Source: Betaproteobacteria bacterium (GTDB lineage: Bacteria > Pseudomonadota > Gammaproteobacteria > Burkholderiales > Burkholderiaceae_C). Taken from it: a DNA stretch of 64,000 nt. The notes under the pieces are model-generated. The model did not search any database. It was not told the origin of the DNA and worked only from the letters and a program-made list of their open reading frames with translations. This document shows positions 9,171 through 18,220 of the stretch, piece by piece. The stretch covers positions 148,563 to 212,562 of the forward strand of contig JADIZZ010000012.1 in assembly GCA_016704535.1 (NCBI GenBank), given 5' to 3'. Both the position numbers and the translations under genes were made by a program. Numbering within the stretch: the first letter of the stretch is position 1; each line of letters opens with the position of its first letter.

Positions 9171-10373
9171 ATGAGCACCCGTCGCCACCTGCTGCGCGCC
9201 GCCTTGGCCGGCGCGATTGCGCCCTGGGCGCAACTCAGCATCGCCGCCACGCCGGCCGGCGCCGGCAGCCGTCGCTTCGTCTTCGTCATCCTGCGTGGTG
9301 GTCTGGACGGGCTCACCGCCGTACCGGCCGTTGGTGACCCGGCCTTCGCCGACGCCCGAGGGCCGCTGGCGAGCTTCGCGGGCGACGCGTTGCCGCTGGA
9401 CGCCACGTTCGCGCTGAACCCGCTGCTGCCGCAACTGCACGGCATGTACGGCCGCGGCGAACTGGCGGTGCTGCACGCCACCGGCCTGCCCTACCGCGAA
9501 CGCAGCCACTTCGACGCCCAGCAGGTGCTGGAAAGCGGCGGCTCGCGGCCCTACGAATTCACCACCGGCTGGCTGGGCCGCGCGCTGCCCGGCACGGCGT
9601 TGCGCGCCGTGGCGCTGGAGACCGCCGTGCCGCTGGTACTTCGCGGGCCGGCCGAGGTCGACACCTGGGCCCCGAGCCGGCTGCCCGAGCCCGGTGCCGA
9701 CCTCGTGGCGCGGCTGGAGCTGATGTACCGCGCCGACCCCGCGCTGGCGCAGGCCCTGGCCCGTGCTCGAGGGCTGCGCGCCGAGATGGACACGACACCC
9801 GGCATGGCGGCCAACCCGATGAATCCGGGCGCTACATCGGCCGGTGCCAACCCCGGCCGCAGCCTGGCCGTGACGCTGGCGCGCAAGGCGGCCGAGTTCC
9901 TGCAGCACGGCGCGCAGGTGGCGGTGCTGGAACTCGGCGGCTGGGACTCGCACGCCAACCAGGCCCTGCCGCAGGGCGCCACGTCGAACAACCTGCGCAC
10001 GCTGGACGCCGCGCTGGCCGCGCTGCGTGAGGGCCTGCTGCCAGGCGACGCCTGGCAGCGCACGGCCGTGCTGGTAGCGACCGAGTTCGGGCGCGAGGTG
10101 GCCGTCAACGGCACCCAGGGCACCGACCACGGCAGCGGCGGCGCCTCCTTCGTGCTGGGCGGGGCGGTGCGTGGCGGCCGCGTGCTGGTCGACTGGCCAG
10201 GGCTGGCGAAGAAGGACCGCTTCGAGGGCCGCGACCTGCGCATCACCACCGACCTGCGGGCCGCGATGCGCACGCTGCTGCACGATCACCTGCAGGTGCC
10301 GCGCGCGGCGCTCGACACCACGGTGCTGCCCGGCAGCGCCGGCCTGTCGCGGCTGGACCTGCTGCGCGGCTGA
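9171..10373 (+). CDS. DUF1501 family protein, probably Tat-exported
   Basis: A 400-residue DUF1501 protein of the alkaline-phosphatase-like/sulfatase superfamily. It starts with a twin-arginine-like signal (MSTRRHLLRAALAGAIAPW) and carries FVFVILRGGLDGL near residue 40, the RSHFDAQQVLESG block, LELGGWDSHANQ, and TEFGREVAVNGTQGTDHG, all family signatures. It starts 22 bases after the DUF1800 gene, the usual partner. The pair probably forms one operon, but what it acts on is not known. Confidence 0.88.
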   Translation: MSTRRHLLRAALAGAIAPWAQLSIAATPAGAGSRRFVFVILRGGLDGLTAVPAVGDPAFADARGPLASFAGDALPLDATFALNPLLPQLHGMYGRGELAVLHATGLPYRERSHFDAQQVLESGGSRPYEFTTGWLGRALPGTALRAVALETAVPLVLRGPAEVDTWAPSRLPEPGADLVARLELMYRADPALAQALARARGLRAEMDTTPGMAANPMNPGATSAGANPGRSLAVTLARKAAEFLQHGAQVAVLELGGWDSHANQALPQGATSNNLRTLDAALAALREGLLPGDAWQRTAVLVATEFGREVAVNGTQGTDHGSGGASFVLGGAVRGGRVLVDWPGLAKKDRFEGRDLRITTDLRAAMRTLLHDHLQVPRAALDTTVLPGSAGLSRLDLLRG

Positions 10374-10390
10374 ACGGCCCACCGCCCGCG

Positions 10391-11692
10391 TCAGCGCCCG
10401 TCGGGCAGGGACGATGGCAAGCCCGGCATCAAGGCCAGCACGGCCTGCGCCATGCGTTGGGCCGCGCCGCTATGCTGGGCGGCGAAATCGCGCGCCGCGG
10501 CGGCCATCATCGCCTTGGTCGCCGCATCGTGAGCCAGCACGGCGGCGCGCTGCACGGCGGCGTCGATGTCGGCCAGGCGCTCGGCGGCACCGGCGGCCAG
10601 CGACAGCTCGGCCGCCTGCGCGAAGTTGAAAGTGTGCGGCCCCATCAGCAGCGGGCAGCCGCAAGCTGCGGCCTCGATCAGGTTCTGGCCCCCCAGCGGC
10701 GCGAAGCTGCCGCCCAGCAGCGCCACGTCGGCGGTGGCGTAGTAGAGCGACATCTCGCCCAGACTGTCGCCGAGCCAGACATCCGCGATGGCGGCGTCGT
10801 CAGGCGGCTGTTCGTCCCACGTGCTGCGGCGCTGCAGGCTGAAGCCGGCTGCCGTCACCAGCGTAGCGATCTCGTCGAAACGCTGCGGGTGGCGCGGCAC
10901 CAGCAGCAACAGCGGGCGTGGCGCCGGAAGCCGGGCCCAGGCTTGCAGAAGCGGTGTTTCCTCGCCTTCACGCGTGCTGGCGGCCAGCACCACCGGTCGA
11001 TCCAGCTCACGGCGCCACTGTCGGCCGCGCGCCAGCAACTGCTCGTCGGGTGCGAGATCGAACTTCAGGTTGCCCATCACCGCCACGCTGCGCGCGCCGG
11101 CTTCGCGCAGGCGCAGCGCGTCGGCCTCGGTCTGCGCCAGCACGCGTGTGAAGCGCGCCAGCGCCGGGTGCAGCAGCGCACGCAGCCGCAGCCCCTTGGC
11201 CGCGCTGCGTGCCGAAAGGCGTGCATTGGCCAGCACCAGCGGCACGGCGGCCGCTTCGGCTTCGGCCAGCAGCACGGGCCAGACCTCGGTCTCCATCAGC
11301 ACACCCGCGCAGGGCCGGTGGGCGCGCAGGAAGCGGCGCACGGCGCCGGGCGTGTCGTAGGGCAGCCAGGCCTGCGCATCGCCCTCTTGCAGCAGCTTGG
11401 CGCCGGCTTCGCGCCCGGTGGCCGTGCCGTGCGTGAGCAGCAGGCGCAGGCCCGGGCGTTGCGCGCGCAGCGCGGCGATCAGCGGCGCGGCGGCGTGTGT
11501 TTCGCCCAGCGACACGGCATGCAGCCACAGCCGTCCTGGCGCCACCGGGCCGGCGGGGGCGCCCAGCCGCTCGCCCCAGAACTGCCGGTAGGCCGACTCC
11601 CGCCGGCCGCGCCACCACAGCCGGGCGAAGTAGATCGGCAGGGCCGCGCGCAGCAGCAGCGCGTAGGCGCCGCGCGCGAGCGTTTCCTTCAC
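10391..11692 (-). CDS. waaA: 3-deoxy-D-manno-octulosonic acid (Kdo) transferase
   Basis: A 433-residue GT30 glycosyltransferase that adds Kdo from CMP-Kdo to lipid IVA in lipopolysaccharide synthesis, on the cytoplasmic face of the inner membrane. The N-terminal anchor (residues 5-28) is followed by LWLHAVSLGETHAA, which contains the catalytic glutamate, the GNLKFD motif and the nucleotide-sugar binding block GGSFAPLGGQNLIEAAACG. Length and motifs are typical. It is preceded on the same strand, 13 bases away, by the phosphomannomutase gene, so both may feed LPS assembly. Confidence 0.95.
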   Translation of the reverse strand: MKETLARGAYALLLRAALPIYFARLWWRGRRESAYRQFWGERLGAPAGPVAPGRLWLHAVSLGETHAAAPLIAALRAQRPGLRLLLTHGTATGREAGAKLLQEGDAQAWLPYDTPGAVRRFLRAHRPCAGVLMETEVWPVLLAEAEAAAVPLVLANARLSARSAAKGLRLRALLHPALARFTRVLAQTEADALRLREAGARSVAVMGNLKFDLAPDEQLLARGRQWRRELDRPVVLAASTREGEETPLLQAWARLPAPRPLLLLVPRHPQRFDEIATLVTAAGFSLQRRSTWDEQPPDDAAIADVWLGDSLGEMSLYYATADVALLGGSFAPLGGQNLIEAAACGCPLLMGPHTFNFAQAAELSLAAGAAERLADIDAAVQRAAVLAHDAATKAMMAAAARDFAAQHSGAAQRMAQAVLALMPGLPSSLPDGR

Positions 11693-11705
11693 CGGAGACG
11701 CGCGC

Positions 11706-13109
11706 TCAGTGCGCCGATGCCGTCACCTTCGCGTCGGGCTTGACGCTGCGCAGCACGTCCATGAACTGGGCCTCGATGCGATGCAGCGCCTCTTGCGTGT
11801 GGCCCTCGAAGCGCAGCACCAGCACCGGTGTGGTGTTGCTGCCGCGGATGAGGCCGAAGCCGTCGGCGAAGTCGACGCGCAGGCCGTCGATGGTGCCGAT
11901 CTCGCCACCTTCGAAGGTCAGCCGGCCATCAGCGGCGCGCGCCAGCAGCTCGGCCACCACCGCGTGGTGTTCACCTTCGGCGCAGGGCACGTTCAGTTCG
12001 GGCGTGCTGAAGCTGGTGGGCAGCGCGTCGAGCTCTGCGCTGGGGTTCTTGCTGCGCGACAGGATCTCGAGCAGCCGCGCCGCGGTGTACATCGCGTCGT
12101 CGAAACCGTACCAGCGCTCACCGAAGAAGAGGTGGCCGCTCATCTCGCCGGCAAACGGCGCGCCGGTCTCCTTCAGCTTGGCCTTGATCAGCGAGTGGCC
12201 CGTCTTCCACATCAGCGGCTTGCCGCCGGCCTTGCGGATGGCCACGGGCAGGCGCTGCGAACACTTCACGTCGAAGATGATGGTCGCGCCCTTGTTGCGC
12301 TTCAGGATGTCGCGCGCGAAGAACATCACCTGGCGGTCGGGGTAGATGATGTTGCCGCCCTTGGTGACCACGCCCAGGCGGTCGCCGTCGCCGTCGAAGG
12401 CCAGGCCGAGTTCGGCGTCGGTGGCGTTCACCACCTTGATGAGGTCGGCCAGGTTCTCGGGCTTGCTCGGGTCGGGGTGGTGGTTGGGGAAGTCGCCGTC
12501 GACCTTGCTGTACAGGTCGATGACCTCGCAGCCCAGGGCGCGCAGGATGGCCGGTGCGCTGGCGCCCGGGATGCCGTTGCCGCTGTCGACGACGATCTTC
12601 ATCGGCCGCGCCAGCTTGCAGTCGCCGACGATGCGCGCGGTGTACTCGGCCAGGATGTCGAGCTTGGCGCTACGGCCGCGCTTGGCGGTGTAGGTCTCGG
12701 TCTCGATGCGTGCCTTCAGCTTCTGGATGTCGTCGCCGTAGATCGCGCGGCCGGCCATCACCATCTTGAAGCCGTTGTAGTCCTTCGGGTTGTGGCTGCC
12801 CGTGACCATGATGCCGCTGGTGCAGCCATACCTGGCGCGCGTGGCCGCCACGTAGTAAAGCATGGGCGTGGTGCACATGCCGATGTCGACGACGTCGAGA
12901 CCCGTGCTCTTCAGGCCGCGGATCAGCGCCGCCGCCAGGCCGGGGCCCGAGACACGTCCGTCGCGGCCCACGGCCACGGCCTTTTCGCCGGCGGCCAGCG
13001 CCTCGCTGCCGAAGGCGCGGCCGAGGTGCTCGGCGAAGGTTTCGTCGACGTTCCTGCCCACGACACCGCGGATGTCGTAGGCCTTGAAGATGGTGGGATC
13101 GATCTGCAT
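11706..13109 (-). CDS. phosphomannomutase/phosphoglucomutase
   Basis: A 467-residue alpha-D-phosphohexomutase of the AlgC/ManB type, which interconverts hexose 1- and 6-phosphates for LPS and exopolysaccharide precursors. The start ATG at 13109 gives MQIDPTIFKAYDIRG, the standard N terminus. The phosphoserine loop TGSHNPKDYNGFK, the metal-binding loop DGDGDR and the sugar-binding loop GEMSGHLFF are all intact, as is the C-terminal phosphate loop RGSNTTP. It lies upstream of waaA on the same strand. Confidence 0.93.
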   Translation of the reverse strand: MQIDPTIFKAYDIRGVVGRNVDETFAEHLGRAFGSEALAAGEKAVAVGRDGRVSGPGLAAALIRGLKSTGLDVVDIGMCTTPMLYYVAATRARYGCTSGIMVTGSHNPKDYNGFKMVMAGRAIYGDDIQKLKARIETETYTAKRGRSAKLDILAEYTARIVGDCKLARPMKIVVDSGNGIPGASAPAILRALGCEVIDLYSKVDGDFPNHHPDPSKPENLADLIKVVNATDAELGLAFDGDGDRLGVVTKGGNIIYPDRQVMFFARDILKRNKGATIIFDVKCSQRLPVAIRKAGGKPLMWKTGHSLIKAKLKETGAPFAGEMSGHLFFGERWYGFDDAMYTAARLLEILSRSKNPSAELDALPTSFSTPELNVPCAEGEHHAVVAELLARAADGRLTFEGGEIGTIDGLRVDFADGFGLIRGSNTTPVLVLRFEGHTQEALHRIEAQFMDVLRSVKPDAKVTASAH

Positions 13110-13270
13110 GAATGTGCGAGGTGGGATGCGATGCGACGATTGTAGGGATCGCCCTGCCGCCGCCCGCAGCGCCATCGTCCAGCGCGCCGCCTTGCCACCC
13201 GCGCCGCCGGGCTTGCCATTCGTCGCCCCGGCCCCACACGCGGCAGGCACGGCTTCCTACACTGCGCCCC

Positions 13271-14407
13271 ATGCCTATCGACCGCAAACTGCTCCTGGCC
13301 TCATGGCAGTCCTGGGTCAGCAACGACGACCGTCCGCGCGCCGGCCCCTACTGGATGCAGTGGCTGTGGACGCTGCTGTTCAGCCTGGTGCTGGCGGTGG
13401 GCTTCACGATGCTGGGTTTCCTGGCCTTCGGCAGCGGGCGCGGCGCTTGGCGCAACCTGGCCGGCTGGGTGGAGTGGTACGGCAGGAACCTGGTCGTCTG
13501 CCTGACCATCGGAGCGCTCATCCACGTGCTGTTCGACCTCGGGCGCAAGTTCGTCGCCAACCCCACGCGCCTGCGCCGCTGGCGGCCCTGGCAGCGTTCG
13601 GCCTACTCCACCGGCGTGCCGCTGCTGGGCGTGGCCGTGGGCTGGCCGATCGGCATCTGGCTGGCGGGTGCCGACATCACGGTCTGGATGCGGCGCCCCG
13701 AAGGCAGCAACATCATCGTCGGCACATTGCTGGTGGGCGGGCTGATGACGCTGCTCTTCCACCACTTCTTCGCCAGCAAGGCGCGCCAGATCGACGCCGA
13801 GCGCCGCGCCACCGAAGCGCAGTTGCGCCTGCTGCAGGCGCAGATCGAACCGCACTTCCTGTTCAATACGCTGGCCAACGTGCAGAGCCTGATGGACCAC
13901 GACCTGCCCAAGGCCAAGCGCATGCTGGAAAGCTTCACCGACTACCTGCGGGCGTCGCTGGGCTCGCTGCGCAACGAGAGCAGCCCGCTGGACAGCGAAC
14001 TGGAACTCGCGCGCAACTACCTGCAACTGCTGCAGGCGCGCATGGAGGACCGGTTGCACTTCGAGATCAGCGCCGACGCCGAGGCCCGTGCCGTGCCGCT
14101 GCCGCCGCTGCTGCTGCAGCCGCTGGTCGAGAACGCGGTGGTCCACGGCCTGGAACCCAGCATCGAGGGCGGCACGGTGCGCGTCAGTGCGCACCTCGAC
14201 GGGGATCGGCTGGTGCTGGAAGTGCGCGACGACGGCGCCGGCCCGGCCACACCTTCGCGCCGGCGCGGCCTGCCCGGCACCGGCATGGCGCTGGCCAACA
14301 TCCGTGAACGGCTGATGACGCGCTACGGTAGCGCCGCGTCGCTGGAAGTGAGCGCCACCCACCCCGGCACGCTCGCCCGCATCACCCTGCCCCTGCCCAC
14401 CCCCTGA
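13271..14407 (+). CDS. LytS/AlgZ-type membrane histidine kinase
   Basis: A 378-residue sensor kinase. Four membrane segments lie in residues 29-165. A short linker follows, then a His_kinase domain with the phospho-acceptor in IEPHFLFN (His about 195) and a HATPase domain with LLLQPLVENAVVHG (N box) and a GTGMALANIRERL G-box. There is no periplasmic sensor domain of note, so the membrane part probably senses the signal. The LytTR response regulator follows after 13 bases and is the evident partner. It resembles AlgZ/FimS pairs of beta- and gammaproteobacteria. Confidence 0.9.
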   Translation: MPIDRKLLLASWQSWVSNDDRPRAGPYWMQWLWTLLFSLVLAVGFTMLGFLAFGSGRGAWRNLAGWVEWYGRNLVVCLTIGALIHVLFDLGRKFVANPTRLRRWRPWQRSAYSTGVPLLGVAVGWPIGIWLAGADITVWMRRPEGSNIIVGTLLVGGLMTLLFHHFFASKARQIDAERRATEAQLRLLQAQIEPHFLFNTLANVQSLMDHDLPKAKRMLESFTDYLRASLGSLRNESSPLDSELELARNYLQLLQARMEDRLHFEISADAEARAVPLPPLLLQPLVENAVVHGLEPSIEGGTVRVSAHLDGDRLVLEVRDDGAGPATPSRRRGLPGTGMALANIRERLMTRYGSAASLEVSATHPGTLARITLPLPTP

Positions 14408-14420
14408 ACGGCGCCCTGCG

Positions 14421-15215
14421 ATGAATCTCCAGCCCCGCCCGATTTCGGCCCTGATCGCCGATGACGAACCCCACCTGGCGCGCGCGCTGGACGCCGAGCT
14501 CGCCCGCCTGTGGCCAGAGTTGCAGGTGCTGCACGTCGCCCGCAACGGCGTCGAGGCGGCCGAGCGCATCGCCGCGTTGCAGCCCGACCTGGCCTTCCTC
14601 GACATCCAGATGCCGGGCCTGACGGGGCTGGAGGTGGCGCAGGGTATCGAGGGCCGCACACGCGTGGTCTTTGTCACCGCCTACGACGAGTACGCCGTAC
14701 AGGCCTTCGAGGACGAGGCGCTGGATTACGTGCTCAAACCCATCAGCGGCGCCCGGTTGCAGCGCACCATCGAACGTGTGAAGCGCGCGCTGTCGCAGGC
14801 CACGCCCGAACCGGACGACGAAGAGCGCCGCTTGCTGGCCACGTTGCAGCGCCTGCTGCCCGGCGCGCCGGGCGGCGCCACGGCGCCTGCGCGCTTGCGC
14901 TGGGTGCGCGCCAGCGCGGGCGAACTCACGCACCAGGTGGCGGTGGACGACGTGCTCTTCTTCCGCGCCGACGACAAGTACACCTGCGTGCACACGGCCG
15001 GCGCCGAGCACCTCATCCGCACGCCCATCGCCGAACTGGCGGCCTCGCTCGACCCGGAGCGCTTCGTGCAGGTGCACCGCAGCACGATCGTCAACCTGGC
15101 CTTCCTGACCGGCACGCGGCGCGACGAGGCCAGCCGGCTCTTCCTGCGCTTGCGCGGCCATGCGCAGGAATTGCCCGTAAGCCGCGCCTACGTGCACCTG
15201 TTCAAGGCGATGTAG
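14421..15215 (+). CDS. LytTR family response regulator (AlgR-like)
   Basis: A 264-residue response regulator. The receiver domain spans residues 9-125, with the acidic pocket DDEP, the phospho-acceptor Asp61 in FLDIQMPG, Thr in FVTAYDEYA and Lys in YVLKPI. The C-terminal half is a LytTR DNA-binding domain (about 160-262) with DDVLFFRADDKYTCVHT and FVQVHRSTIVNL. It would bind direct repeats upstream of target genes, which cannot be identified here. It forms a two-gene operon with the preceding kinase. Confidence 0.92.
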   Translation: MNLQPRPISALIADDEPHLARALDAELARLWPELQVLHVARNGVEAAERIAALQPDLAFLDIQMPGLTGLEVAQGIEGRTRVVFVTAYDEYAVQAFEDEALDYVLKPISGARLQRTIERVKRALSQATPEPDDEERRLLATLQRLLPGAPGGATAPARLRWVRASAGELTHQVAVDDVLFFRADDKYTCVHTAGAEHLIRTPIAELAASLDPERFVQVHRSTIVNLAFLTGTRRDEASRLFLRLRGHAQELPVSRAYVHLFKAM

Positions 15216-15307
15216 CGTGCACGGCACGGCCACTGGTTGTCACCGTGGCGGGGGGCCGCGGTATGGCCCTAGATTCCGTAGGCCGTGAACACTTCAACGG
15301 AGACGAC

Positions 15308-16126
15308 ATGCCCGAAATCAAACCCACGAACCGCCGCACGGCCCTGCAATCCGCCGCCTTGATGACGGTCGGCGCCGCCATCGGCACGGTGACCAGCGGC
15401 TGCGCCAGCACCGGCACGGCCGGTGGCACGCCGAAGACACCCTTCACCGTGCCCGACACCTTCGTGCCCATCGTCGGCAGCGACATGATGTTTCCGGTGC
15501 GGCGCATCTACTGCATCGGGCGCAACTACCGCGCGCACGCCATCGAGATGGGGTCCAACCCCGACCGCGAGCCGCCGTTCTTCTTCCAGAAGCCTACCGA
15601 CGCGATCCAGAACTGCGCGCCCGGCAGCGTGGTGGACCACCCCTACCCGAGCCTGACCAAGAACTACCACTACGAGGTGGAACTGGTGGCGGCGCTGAAC
15701 AAGGGCGGGCGCGACATCCCGGTCGAGAAGGCGCTGGAGCATGTCTACGCCTACGCCCTGGGCCTGGACATGACGCGCCGCGACCTGCAGCGCGCGATGG
15801 GCGACGAGAAGAAGCCCTGGGAGATCGGCAAGAGCTTCGACCGCAGCGCGCCCATCGGGCCCTTCCACCTGGCCAGCGCCATCGGCCACTTCACCAAAGG
15901 CGGCATCTGGCTCAAGGTCAACGGCGCCATCAAGCAGAACAGCGACCTGAACAAGATGATCTGGAACGTGGCCGAGCAGATCAGCAAGCTGTCGCAGGCC
16001 AACGAGCTCTTCCCCGGCGACATCATCTACTCGGGCACGCCCGAGAACGTGGGCCCGGTGGTGCGCGGCGACGTCATCGAGTGCCACATCGACGGCCTGC
16101 CCAACCTGTCGGTGAAGATAGTCTGA
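15308..16126 (+). CDS. fumarylacetoacetate hydrolase family protein with export signal
   Basis: A 272-residue FAH-family enzyme. The catalytic domain begins near residue 65 (RRIYCIGRNYRAHA) and keeps the metal ligands, an ExE pair in YHYEVELV and the Asp in LGLDMTRRD, as well as the GDIIYSGTPENVGPV block. Family members hydrolyse C-C bonds or decarboxylate 2-oxo acids in catabolic pathways, normally in the cytoplasm. Here the N terminus reads NRRTALQSAALMTVGAA followed by TSGC, which looks like a Tat signal with a possible lipobox, so export is likely. GGAG lies upstream of the ATG. An alpha/beta hydrolase follows on the opposite strand. Confidence 0.85.
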   Translation: MPEIKPTNRRTALQSAALMTVGAAIGTVTSGCASTGTAGGTPKTPFTVPDTFVPIVGSDMMFPVRRIYCIGRNYRAHAIEMGSNPDREPPFFFQKPTDAIQNCAPGSVVDHPYPSLTKNYHYEVELVAALNKGGRDIPVEKALEHVYAYALGLDMTRRDLQRAMGDEKKPWEIGKSFDRSAPIGPFHLASAIGHFTKGGIWLKVNGAIKQNSDLNKMIWNVAEQISKLSQANELFPGDIIYSGTPENVGPVVRGDVIECHIDGLPNLSVKIV

Positions 16127-16164
16127 GTCTGGCGCCGCCGGCACCCATAGACGTGCCGCAAACG

Positions 16165-16198
16165 ACGAGGCCCGCTCACCGAGCGGGCCTCGTTCTTG
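16165..16198 (+). terminator. rho-independent terminator
   Basis: A perfect 13-base stem (16165-16177 with 16181-16193, ACGAGGCCCGCTC and its complement) with a three-base loop is followed by TCTTG on the plus strand. On the minus strand the hairpin is followed by CGTTTG. It separates the convergent FAH-family and alpha/beta hydrolase genes and may serve both. Confidence 0.8.
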
Positions 16199-16206
16199 CG
16201 AAGCTA

Positions 16207-17133
16207 TCAGTGGGACGAGTAGTCGGTGTAGACCGGTTCCGGCTGCGTGAAGTACGCGTGCAGGATCTGGTAGACCATCCTGTAGTTCTTCTGCTGGAAG
16301 CTGGCATGCGAGATGCCATTCAGCACCGTGAACTGCTTGTCCGGGTGCGGCAGCAACTTGAAGAACTGCAGCAGGTCGTCGAAGGCGGCGATGCCGTCGA
16401 ACTGGCCGCGCAGCACCACGGTGGGCACGGTGATCTTCAGCGGGTCGACCACCGGCAGCCTGCTGCACATGTCGATGTAGGTGCCGTTGGGCATCGAGTC
16501 GTCGAGGGCCAGGATGGCGTCGGCGAAGGCTTCCACGGTGGCCGCGTCGGCGCAGTCGGGGTGGTCGCGAGAGAAGATGCTGCGCACGAAGGCGCGGTCT
16601 ATGGGCCGGCGCTTGTGGGCGGTGAACTCGGGCAGCTTCTTGCGTCGCTGCTCGAGCGTGGGCGCGCCCTCGCCCGTCCACACGAAGGCGTCGAGACCCA
16701 GGCGCTTGACACGTTCCGGGTGGTTCTGCGCGAACAGCGCGGCACGCAGCGCGCCACTGCTGATGCCGTAGGTCAGGAAGCTCTGGATGCCGCGCGTGGC
16801 CTTGATGTAGTCGGTGGCCGCGGCCAGGTCGGCCGCGCCGTTGGCGATGTCGCAATAGATGTCGCGGTGCTTGGCGCTGCGGCCGTAGCCTTCCATGTCG
16901 ACACACCAGCAGACGAAGCCGCGCTCGGCGAACCAGTCCATCACGCTGCTGTCGGGGCGGCCCGGCACGGTGAGGTCGAAGGTCGGCTGGCTGGCCATCG
17001 AACTGCCGTGCACCCACAGCACGGCGGGCTTGCCTTCAGAGCTGCCGACGTACTTCTCCCAGAGGAAAAGCTTGACGTCGCCGTCGGCAGTCTTCTTGGT
17101 GGTCCAGTGTTCCTGGCCGGTGACTTGGGTCAT
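16207..17133 (-). CDS. alpha/beta hydrolase
   Basis: A 308-residue alpha/beta-fold hydrolase without signal peptide. The oxyanion region WVHGSSMAS is near residue 40, the nucleophile elbow is GISSG (Ser125), the acid is probably in LRGQFDGIA, and the histidine is in NGISHASF near residue 280. The substrate is unknown. Neighbouring FAH-family hydrolases and TctC receptors suggest it opens a lactone or ester in a catabolic route. It may be the last gene of the minus-strand receptor cluster, but a 116-base gap with a repeated element separates it from the next gene upstream. Confidence 0.85.
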   Translation of the reverse strand: MTQVTGQEHWTTKKTADGDVKLFLWEKYVGSSEGKPAVLWVHGSSMASQPTFDLTVPGRPDSSVMDWFAERGFVCWCVDMEGYGRSAKHRDIYCDIANGAADLAAATDYIKATRGIQSFLTYGISSGALRAALFAQNHPERVKRLGLDAFVWTGEGAPTLEQRRKKLPEFTAHKRRPIDRAFVRSIFSRDHPDCADAATVEAFADAILALDDSMPNGTYIDMCSRLPVVDPLKITVPTVVLRGQFDGIAAFDDLLQFFKLLPHPDKQFTVLNGISHASFQQKNYRMVYQILHAYFTQPEPVYTDYSSH

Positions 17134-17184
17134 GGGAGTTTCTCGATGTGCAGAAGTGATGCGATCAAGCTTCCCGCCGCGGAA

Positions 17185-17250
17185 CCGGCTTCGCCGGGCC
17201 GCTGGCGGACGGCCCCCTCGGGGGGTACCGAACGAAGTGAGGTCGGGGGC
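17185..17250. repeat. GC-rich intergenic inverted-repeat element
   Basis: The region contains the near-palindromic run CCCCCTCGGGGGG and a second arm GGTCGGGGGC around the sequence ACCGAACGAAGTGAGG. I recognise it as similar to a short intergenic repeat seen many times in Comamonadaceae-type genomes, where G/C blocks flank a GAACGAAG-like core. It may form a stem-loop at the 3' end of the tctC transcript on the minus strand. The assignment as a family repeat comes from memory and was not searched. Confidence 0.45.
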
Positions 17251-18206
17251 TAATCAATCTTTGCGCCGGTTTGCTTGACGATGCGCGCCCAACGGTCGCG
17301 CTCTTCGCGGAAGTAGGCGTCCATTTGTGCAGGCGTCGAACCCACGATCTCGATGCCGGCGTCGTTCATGAAGTTGGTGACCTCGGGGGTGGCCAGGGTC
17401 GCCTTCAGCTCGCGCTGCAGCTGCGCGACGATGGCCGGCGGCGTGCCCTTGGGGGCCAGCAGGCCCATCCAGACGTAGGCCGAGTAGTCCTTGTAGCCCG
17501 ACTCGGCGAGCGTGGGCACGTCAGGCAGCAGGGGCGATCGGGCCACGCCCGTGGTGGCCAGCGGCCTGAGCTTGCCGGCGCTGATGTGCTTGAGCATGGC
17601 CTGCGTGCCCGGGATCGACATCTGCACCGTGCCGGCGAGCAAGTCGGTCGTCGCCTGGCCGCTGCCCTTGTACGGCACGTGCACGGGCTGGATGCCGGCC
17701 ATGGACGTGAACATCGCCATGAAGAGGTGCTGGCCGCTGCCGTTGCCCGACGACGAGTAGTTCACGTCACCCGGACGCGCCTTCACGTGCGCTACCAGTT
17801 CGGCCACGTTCTTCACCGGCACGGAGGGGTGCACGACCAGCACGCCCGGCTCACGTCCGAGCAGGCTGATGCCGACGAAGTCGTCGATCGGGTTGAAGCT
17901 CAGCTTGGGATAGAGCGACGCGCTGATGGTGACCGTCTGCGAGGCCAGCAGCAACGTGTAGCCGTCGGCCGGCGCCTTGGCCACCATCTCGGCGCCGATG
18001 GTCGCACCCGCGCCGGGTTTGTTCTCGATGATGACCTGCTGCTTGAGCCGCTTGCCCAGCTGTTCGGCAATCGCGCGCATGGGCCCGTCGACGGCGCCGC
18101 CGGGGGAGAAAGGCACCACCACCTTGATGGGCCGGTTCGGGTAGTCCTGGGCCAGGGCGCCGGTGGCGATGAGTGCCGTGGCCAGAAAGGTGAAAAGCTT
18201 CTTCAT
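17250..18206 (-). CDS. TctC/Bug family periplasmic solute receptor (1 of 4)
   Basis: A 318-residue tripartite tricarboxylate transporter substrate-binding protein. It has an Sec signal peptide with cleavage after about residue 19 (ATGALAQ) and the family start DYPNRPIKVVVPFSPGG. The loops AKAPADGYTLLLAS and YSSSGNGSGQHL bind the carboxylate ligand in known Bug proteins. No TctA or TctB membrane subunits are nearby, so it is an orphan receptor that either feeds a distant permease or acts in sensing. It follows the second receptor after 14 bases. Confidence 0.93.
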   Translation of the reverse strand: MKKLFTFLATALIATGALAQDYPNRPIKVVVPFSPGGAVDGPMRAIAEQLGKRLKQQVIIENKPGAGATIGAEMVAKAPADGYTLLLASQTVTISASLYPKLSFNPIDDFVGISLLGREPGVLVVHPSVPVKNVAELVAHVKARPGDVNYSSSGNGSGQHLFMAMFTSMAGIQPVHVPYKGSGQATTDLLAGTVQMSIPGTQAMLKHISAGKLRPLATTGVARSPLLPDVPTLAESGYKDYSAYVWMGLLAPKGTPPAIVAQLQRELKATLATPEVTNFMNDAGIEIVGSTPAQMDAYFREERDRWARIVKQTGAKID

Positions 18207-18220
18207 GGTTAAGGTGCCTT

